A DNA stretch of 64,000 nucleotides, from contig NC_018205.1 in assembly GCF_000219625.1 (NCBI RefSeq), positions 709,099 through 773,098 of the forward strand, written 5' to 3'. Below the pieces are notes generated by a model. The model was given only the letters and a program-made list of their open reading frames with translations. It ran no database searches and was not told where the DNA came from. Shown here one piece after another: positions 57,850 to 64,000 of the stretch (position 1 is its first letter; each line of letters starts with the position of its first letter). The position numbers were made by a program, and so were the translations under genes. Source of the DNA: Zymoseptoria tritici IPO323 (Eukaryota > Ascomycota > Dothideomycetes > Mycosphaerellales > Mycosphaerellaceae).

Positions 57850-59365
57850 TCCGCCGCCGAGTAGTCTAGTAGTCTTTAGGGCACTCGACGATCTTCCCGA
57901 CTCTAGAATAGCTAGCCGGAGATAGTAACTACTCCCGCGGCGGTACCCTAGGCGGCGAGCACGCCTACTTAGTCTAACTCGCTACTAGATAACGAATCCC
58001 TCGCACTCCTAGTTCTATATATTAATAAGATTATGCCGAGTCTTAGCGTTACGCCGGATACGACACTATCGAATGCTCCTACTAAGAGTTTAGCTAAGCC
58101 TAGCTCGGGGATCGTAAGTTCCCTCGCTACTAGACACCTTATATACTATTAAGTACCGCTAACTACCGATAGTGTACCTCGAAATTATCCGTGAAGCTTT
58201 AAGCCGATATTATAACGTCGGATATCTTTAAGTATATAACTTCTTAAGTTATATACTAGTAGGTTTTCGACTAGATACGTACTACGTACGTAGACCGCAA
58301 AATAAGTACGCGATAGTGCGGACTAGCTATAAAGCTCCTCGCCTAATTACTATCTAAAATAACCTTAGAGAGACTCGCGCTAAACCTAAGCAAACTAACT
58401 ATGCGGCTAACCCGTCTACCGCCGCCGCCTTAGGGTTCCGATAGCGTCGTATAAGTATCCGGGGCCGCCGAAGTACTACTATTAGCCTCCGAGTTATACG
58501 CCTATTACTCGGCCGCTAAGTTAATAGGACTAATTACCGCCTCCGTATACGTCGCCGTACTATAAGCCTACGTCGAGTTTAGTTAGAAGGCCGAATAGAT
58601 TCTATACTTAATATATATAGGCGGATACGGGAGTCTAGATTTTAAGGCATTCGCTCTATAGATGCGTATATACCTTAAGGAACGTAGGCTTATCCTAAGC
58701 GACGGGCATACGGCTATTAAATAATACTTACCCGAGAACGATGTCTATGTTACTATAGCGTATATATAAATGTAGCTAGCGGGTTTAGACATAAGGGATT
58801 AAACTAAATTCCTAGCCCCTATTGTCGCGGATTAGAAGGTAATTTAGAGTAAGTACAAATTCTTTATTAGAGCCGGTCGGGGATTAGAGGCGATGTAGAA
58901 GGAATTCGAAGGTCGCCTCTTCTAGCTTTTTTTAGAACTTCTAGGTTCCTTACTATCGTCTATTTAGTAAGTTAGGCCCTAGTAGTCCCCCGGAGATATA
59001 GCGTCGGTCGCTAATATATATAGTCTTACCTAGATCGAGAGGAAGCATCTTTCTACTATCCTTACTACTATTCGTAAGGCTGTACCTAAGATTAAGTAGA
59101 TCTCGCGCTATATAGAGTAGTAGCTTATATATAAGCTTACCGACGGCTACCGTCCGTAGCGGATACTTAAGGCCGCGCGATACTAATTCCGTTCGCCTAA
59201 GTCCGATATCGAGCTAATGTTTATCCTCCTAATATTCGAAAGCTATTCCTTCGAAGAGGGTAACCCGGAGGAGGAGTTCTCTAACGAGGATCTTTCTATA
59301 GAGACTCCGTATAGTAAGGTTCCGTCGGGCGAGGCCTCGTTACGCGAGGATTAAGAACGTCCTCC
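57850..59365 (+). pseudogene. Largest RIP-degraded gene-like frame in the right block
   Basis: About 500 codons of plus-strand coding sense interrupted by TAG/TAA but apparently no TGA. Segments include TSDIFKYITS, LAIKLLAQLLSKITLERLAL, LASELYAYYSAAKLIGLITA, DFKAFALQMRIYLKERRLIL, GRGLEAMQKEFEGRLFQLF, HLSTILTTIRKAVPKIKQ, then FESYSFEEGNPEEEF near the end (Gln residues inferred at TAG). Helical, hydrophilic. No catalytic motif recognised. Confidence 0.45.
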
Positions 59366-60229
59366 CTATCGGAGATACGTCTAGTATAGCCGATACTAAG
59401 GGCTATTAGTCGCCGTTAAGGCACCTTTTCTCGGTCTGTCGTAAGATTAGTTACCCTAGAATAAGGTTTAAGTCGAGCTCGGGCACTTTACTATCGACCT
59501 AGTCGCGGTAGTATATAGTACATACTCCGTACTACGTCTTAAATATACGTCTCCTCCCGCTCGAAAGTAATCGTTTCTAAGTTAACGCCGTTAGTAATAT
59601 ATAGATTTTCGATAAATCCGATAGATATATACCTAATGTCTACGTAATAGTCGGTCTAGTCCGTCTAGAAGTATACGTAGAATGTCTTAGTATAATACTA
59701 ACATTAACGTAGTTTACTTTTTATCTTACATTTATAGGGTTTAAGGCGACATAACATCCTCCTTCGTAATTCTCTATCTCCTCGTCTAGACTTATAACGG
59801 TATACGCTTATAATCGTATACGCCGCGTTCGCCTACGTCCTACCCGATCGACCCGTTTCGAAGTATAAAGCCTTTATAGGGTATCGGGCCGTCCTACTTA
59901 CGATACCTCTTTCTAACCCGCTTTCTATACTTATAACACCTCTTTCTAAACCCCCGTTTCTACCTCTTAGACTACCTAGACCCCTACGGCGCCTTCGTAG
60001 TAGTACTAACGACTAGGCGACCTATAAGTACTATAAGTCCTCCGGCGTCCGATATACCGACGCTATCTCTATCCCCCTAGCCGGCTTTAGCTAGCTCTAT
60101 TAGCGCTACTTCTCCGGCTAGTAACGACAAATAGGACGCTAAATTACGGTAAGCTCTTAAGATACGGGCACGAAATAAACGGACGCTTAAAACTCGTAGA
60201 GACATCGTAAAGTTATTCTAACCGACGTA

Positions 60230-60870
60230 TACGCCGCTAAAGCTATCGTTTAAAGCTATAAGAATCGCCTCCGGAGGGGGTAAGGTCGTAAGCGAGCTTT
60301 ACCTTAATCTCGACTTTATCGTAACGGTAAGTCGGGTCGCGATAGTACTACGAACATCCGAACGACTCGATACGAAGGCCCTAGCTATTCGTACGCTCGA
60401 TAAGTTTAATATTCTAAGAAAGATCCCCGACTTAATACTCGCTCCTCCCGCCTTCGACCTTCGACTAACGGACGGCTACTACGGCCTACTAGACGTACTA
60501 CGAGGCTCGTTCGGCATACTACTTTACCGTAATATAGATACTCCGTTATCGTTACCGTCGTAGACTATCGCTAAGTATATATAGTTGCTCGATAAGGATA
60601 AATACTCGGCGTACGTCCTAGCTAAACCGTACGGACCGGGCTAGGGCCCTACGTAGGACGTATCTAAGAGCGAGATTATTACGACATTCCTATAGCCCGG
60701 ACTATCTAGCCTAATAAATCTACTAGCGTTACCGAATAATTCGCTATATACCTTCTAGCCCGAAGTACTCGTAGAGGTCGACCTCTTATAAATAATCTGT
60801 TCGCGATACGGCGCCGCGGCCTAGTCTATCGAGGAGGCGCCGTATATAAGGGATAAAGACTAGTAGCTAG
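60230..60870 (+). pseudogene. RIP-degraded protein remnant
   Basis: The plus strand reads PLKLSFKAIRIASGGGKVVS, ELYLNLDFIVTVSRVAIVLR, RTLDKFNILRKIPDLILAPP, FDLRLTDGYYGLLDVLRGSF, DKDKYSAYVLAKPYGPG and YTFxPEVLVEVDLL, with RIP-type stops only. The stop-free run over 60240-60540 is long for this block. No family recognised. It ends close to the SINE-family copy C. Confidence 0.45.
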
Positions 60871-60974
60871 TACGGTCGACGAAATAGAGGGAATAGATAC
60901 TACTCTCGTCCGGCCCTGTTCCTTCGCCGTTCTATACCGATTAGGCCGGATACTATACTATAGTTATAAGTCTA

Positions 60975-61532
60975 TAGGGCGGCCGGCGACGAGGAACACC
61001 TGTACGTGGTGCCGGCTACGAACCTACGACGACATCGTCGTCGTAGAGCCAAGTTTCCTCCGGAGGATTGGAGAGGCCGTCGATCCCTCTTCCCTTACAA
61101 AAACAATACGACCTGGAGGTACACCTCCCCTCGAAATATAAGCTATAACAGAACAACAGCACGATTCGAACGAATAGCTCTCTACGCTACGAACAAGAAG
61201 AAGAAAGAAGCAGTCCACTCTGCCCTATACGCGCACCTCCTCGAAATCCGAACCGAAATCGCACCTCTTTCCCTCTAGAGATTCGGGTCCTCTACGGAAA
61301 AGTGCACTTTAAAGAGCTAGAACAACGGTGGAATCTACAACTCTACGATTAACCTGCGTAGCTGTATACGTTTAGAAGCGGCATACAGTTCTACAAAGGC
61401 ATATTAAGGACAAGAGAAGACAGCGAGTTAGACAGCTGCTTTTTGCGCCTTTGCGCTACATCGCCTTACGCTGTATCTCTTTCGAATTCGTAGCGTACGT
61501 ACGTGCGAAGCGGAAGGATCCGCTGAAAATTC
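60975..61532 (+). mobile_element. SINE-like family, truncated copy C with a different 5' part
   Basis: From about 61130 to 61532 this plus-strand sequence matches the element strand of copies A and B (ACGATTCGAACGAA, then GCAGTCCACTC, then CGGAAGGATCCGCTGAAAATTC). Upstream of about 61130 it is unrelated to their head. It stops at 61532 against the tandem array, lacking the last roughly 290 bp, the hairpin and the tail. It shows partial RIP. The ORF 61006-61278 runs across the switch point. Confidence 0.65.
61006..61278 (+). CDS. Small ORF in copy C
   Basis: 90 residues. The N-terminal part (RAKFPPEDWRGRRSLFPYKN) is absent from copies A and B. The C-terminal part, EAVHSALYAHLLEIRTE then IAPLSL, is shared. 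This family-specific segment is therefore joined to different starts. Function unknown. Confidence 0.4.
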   Translation: MVPATNLRRHRRRRAKFPPEDWRGRRSLFPYKNNTTWRYTSPRNISYNRTTARFERIALYATNKKKKEAVHSALYAHLLEIRTEIAPLSL

Positions 61533-62075
61533 GGACTATATTATATAGAATTCTTCGCGCGATTCCTACATCCTTACTTAATCCTAATCTACCGCCGATA
61601 GCGCCCTCTCGATCCCTTTAGTAATCGGACTTTAGTATATAGGATCCTTCCCGATTTCTACCTCCTTATTCGAACGTAACTTATCGTCGATAGCGCCCTC
61701 TAAATCCCCTCGACAATCGGACTATATTATATAGAATTCTTCTCGCGATTCCGACTTCCTTATTTAAACTTAAGCTATCGTCGATAGCGCCCTCTCGATC
61801 CCCTCGGTAATCGGACTTTAGTATACGGGATCCTTCCCGATTTCTACCTCCTTATTCGAACGTAACTTATCGTCGATAGCGCCCTCTAAATCCCCTCGAC
61901 AATCGGACTATATTATATAGAATTCTTCGCGCGATTCCTATATCCTTACTTAATCCTAATCTACCGCCGATAGCGCCCTCTCGATCCCTTCGGTAATCGG
62001 AGCTATATATATTTATTATATCTAACCTATTATTAAGAGGCTCGCTATCGTAGATAGCGCCCTCTTTAATATCGA
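61533..62075. repeat. Subtelomeric 92/94-bp tandem array with dimeric order
   Basis: The landmark GATAGCGCCCTC falls at 61597, 61689, 61783, 61875, 61969 and, diverged, 62053. Spacings alternate 92, 94, 92, 94, then 84. Alternate units are most alike (AATCGGACTATATTATATAG type versus AATCGGACTTTAGTATA type), which makes a 186-bp higher-order dimer. A weak seventh motif lies near 62140. Confidence 0.9.
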
Positions 62076-62640
62076 CGAATAACTCCGTTATAGATTATCT
62101 CTACCGTTAATTCTCTACCCCCTATTTAAGAGATACGTATCGCTAATAGCGCGACCTCGAGGCTCTCTACGAGACGACCCTTACTTACTTTTGTTTGCTC
62201 TTAATTTATATATTCCTACCCTAGGTCTTTATACGCCTAATAGCGTCTCCTCTATCTATCTAATATAGTAGTATGTCCCCCGCCCGTACTTTACTCCCGA
62301 TATATATATTACTATCTCGAAGACGGATATATTAGGTAGCGCTATTTCGAATTCTGTCTGTACTATCTGTCCGTACTCTATACATATCTTACCTAGTACT
62401 ATATCGGTTATAGTTAGGGTTCCTATTAAACTTTATCGATAGCTGCCCGCCCCTTTAGATCTTACTATTCGAATAGTAGCCGGTAGAGGAGGGGAGATAA
62501 TATAACATACGTACGAGATATATAATACTACCGCTAGGCCCTTATTCTTCTTCGTTTTTTGTTTAATCGCTACCTTTCCCTCCGCTTCTATTAATAAGAT
62601 ACTATTTATCAATATACTTTATGTAGAAATCTAATTATCT
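62076..62640. other. RIP-saturated spacer without a recognised gene
   Basis: TA-rich, CA/TG-poor sequence between the tandem array and the last coding-like frame. One degenerate array unit is near 62143 and an isolated TTAGGG lies near 62417. Nothing else supportable. Confidence 0.6.
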
Positions 62641-63875
62641 AGTATAGATACGAAGAAGAGGGGCCGTAGTGTCTATCCCTTAGTCGAAGATCGCGTCCGC
62701 GATATACCGATCGGTCCTAACCGTAAAAGGTTCCTAGAAGCTTAAGCGTCTTATCGCCGTAGAGCTAAAAGGAAGGAATAAAAAGAAGCACTCTATACTC
62801 TCTAGGCGGATTACCTCCGTAGGCGTAATATTCGCCTTTATACGGACGAGAGATACGTCTAACCCGACTATACTTTCTAGGAGCGATTAGATACAATGCC
62901 CGATAACTAACTACTCTATCGCCTAGTCCTAAAGGAGAAATTCGGATTATTTGTTACCTTAGAAGACGACTTCCCTAAATCTAGCGAGTAGGCTTCTCGT
63001 AGTACCGCTAAGGAGCTCGCCGACGCTACGGGCGCCGAGGATCGTCCCGAAGAACGCGGGGCGGGTATTTCTTAGAGTACCGTCGGCGATATCCCTTAAC
63101 TAATCGACCCTATATATACCCGTATATAGAGGGACTATATTACTCCGTACTAAACGAGATCTAGGTCGACGAACGAGTAGACTCGCCCCCGACGTTAGAG
63201 CGCCCTCTACTCTATAAGTCGGAAGACGAACAGCCTTTAGAATCGGAGATACCCCCTACGTCGCCTACTACTATATACGAGAGTACTAACGAGGACAATA
63301 ATTTCGCCTATAAGACCTCTAGTCTAAGTACGTATACTCGCCGTAGCCCGCGCTCTACCTATCTAAGTACTCGGCGCGAGCGTAGATTAGCGTCGTAAGG
63401 TTCGGAGTTCGACGAGCCTATAATTACTCCCGAAGCCGCCTTCGTTACGTAGTATATAGTAGCCTTTAAGTTAGCTAAGGAGATAGAATCTACGGAATCC
63501 TTAGCGGCGATGCTCTACTACTATCTAGCCGTATTTTAAGGCTGTTTGTAGGCGTAGTATAATAAGACGATACTCTAGCATAAAGAGGAATTCTAGGAGA
63601 CCGGCACTTAATATACGAGCCTAGGATCTAGTATTCTCCGACGAGAGCTTAACTATACTACCTTAGACAAGGCGTCTATAATAACCTATATAGAGAGCCG
63701 TATGCCCGAATTCTCCCTATAAGTGTTCTCTAGGCTATTCGAAGGCTATAGCCCCGGTAGGAACTAGATTCCGCTATCTATCTACGTCTATAAGAGTTAC
63801 GACGCTAAAGCCCTAAGGGGAAGTATTACATTTAATATAGACTCTCACTTCGGATAGGCGACTAGCCTAGCGGCC
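62640..63875 (+). pseudogene. RIP-degraded gene-like frame cut by the telomere
   Basis: The plus strand has coding sense up to the telomere: KKRGRSVYPLVEDRVRDIPI, DYLRRRNIRLYTDERYV, DTMPDNQLLYRLVLKEKFGL, EDEQPLESEIPPTSPTTIYE, AFKLAKEIESTESLAAMLYY and VYKSYDAKALRGSITFNIDS, the last ending some 40 bases before the first TTAGGG. Stops are RIP-type. No family recognised. The absence of a natural end suggests the gene was truncated where the telomere formed. Confidence 0.4.
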
Positions 63876-64000
63876 TTAGGGTTAGGGTTAGGGTTAGGGT
63901 TAGGGTTAGGGTTAGGGTTAGGGTTAGGGTTAGGGTTAGGGTTAGGGTTAGGGTTAGGGTTAGGGTTAGGGTTAGGGTTAGGGTTAGGGTTAGGGTTAGG
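63876..64000 (+). repeat. Telomere, (TTAGGG)n
   Basis: 125 bases of perfect TTAGGG repeat (nearly 21 units) run to the window end on the G-rich strand. This marks a right chromosome end. The repeat starts abruptly after GGCC with no degenerate telomere-like units before it. Confidence 0.98.

Larger units (their letters stand above)
48467..60975. other. Saturated RIP block, right, gene-like remnants
   Basis: CA/TG are almost absent across 12.5 kb. Long stretches on both strands read as protein when only TAG/TAA are ignored, with at least six separate frames (listed). No reverse transcriptase, DDE core, tyrosine-recombinase or helicase motif was recognised. Gaps such as 50500-51050, 51750-53900 (partly F-box gene or neighbours), 55750-56150 and 56550-57800 contain shorter unassigned stretches. 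Confidence 0.6.

Noticed and set aside
48467..60975. Giant tyrosine-recombinase element (Starship) captain gene
   Set aside because: No tyrosine-recombinase motif could be read on either strand; the idea is kept only as one option for the origin of the block.
61533..62075. CRISPR-like array
   Set aside because: Units are contiguous 92/94-bp tandem repeats without unique spacers, in a eukaryotic subtelomere.
62410..62425. Telomere-like TTAGGG near the chromosome end
   Set aside because: A single hexamer with no neighbouring units.

Overview
The window is the right-hand end of a filamentous ascomycete (Pezizomycotina-type) chromosome. It finishes in about 21 uninterrupted TTAGGG units (63876-64000). 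Most of it is transposon-rich heterochromatin bearing an extreme repeat-induced point mutation (RIP) signature: CpA and TpG are almost eliminated, TpA is hugely enriched, and CpG is retained. Whole 60-base stretches (28321-28380, 50041-50100) have no CA or TG. Nearly every stop that interrupts a recognisable reading frame is TAG or TAA, as expected from CAG, CAA and TGG codons. The species cannot be named from the sequence.

Layout. 1-5545 is a saturated RIP block holding a zinc-cysteine/coiled-coil remnant and an HTH plus integrase-core pseudogene, and it was invaded later by a short SINE-like element (3202-3962). 5605-10877 is a lightly mutated non-LTR retrotransposon (LINE) with ORF1, ORF2 and a 13-bp target duplication. 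10891-27420 is a non-RIP island with ordinary CA/TG content. It has no long intact gene, only short coding-like segments, broken small genes, old duplications and microsatellites. 27421-42867 is a second saturated block containing a hAT transposase gene split by a 9.1-kb chromodomain Ty3/Gypsy element (32832-41972), which itself carries a second SINE-like copy (35278-36051). 43187-48466 is a second, near-identical LINE. 48467-60975 is a third saturated block made mostly of gene-like frames on both strands with no transposase that I recognise. After it come a truncated third copy of the SINE-like family (about 60975-61532), a 92/94-bp subtelomeric tandem array (61533-62075), one more RIP-degraded frame, and the telomere.

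How the parts relate. The nesting gives a relative chronology: hAT first, then Gypsy, then heavy RIP, then the SINE-like and LINE insertions, which keep most of their CA/TG and so arrived late or under weak RIP. The SINE-like family ends in the same 3' sequence and (CAAA)n tail as the LINEs, each preceded by a hairpin. This suggests the LINE reverse transcriptase mobilises it. That LINE/SINE-like pair, the ORF carried inside the short element, the ATGTTAG overlap of LINE ORF1 and ORF2, and the unusual 3' extension of the chromovirus are the most interesting observations here. No rRNA gene, CRISPR array, intact tRNA gene or confidently intact host gene was found.
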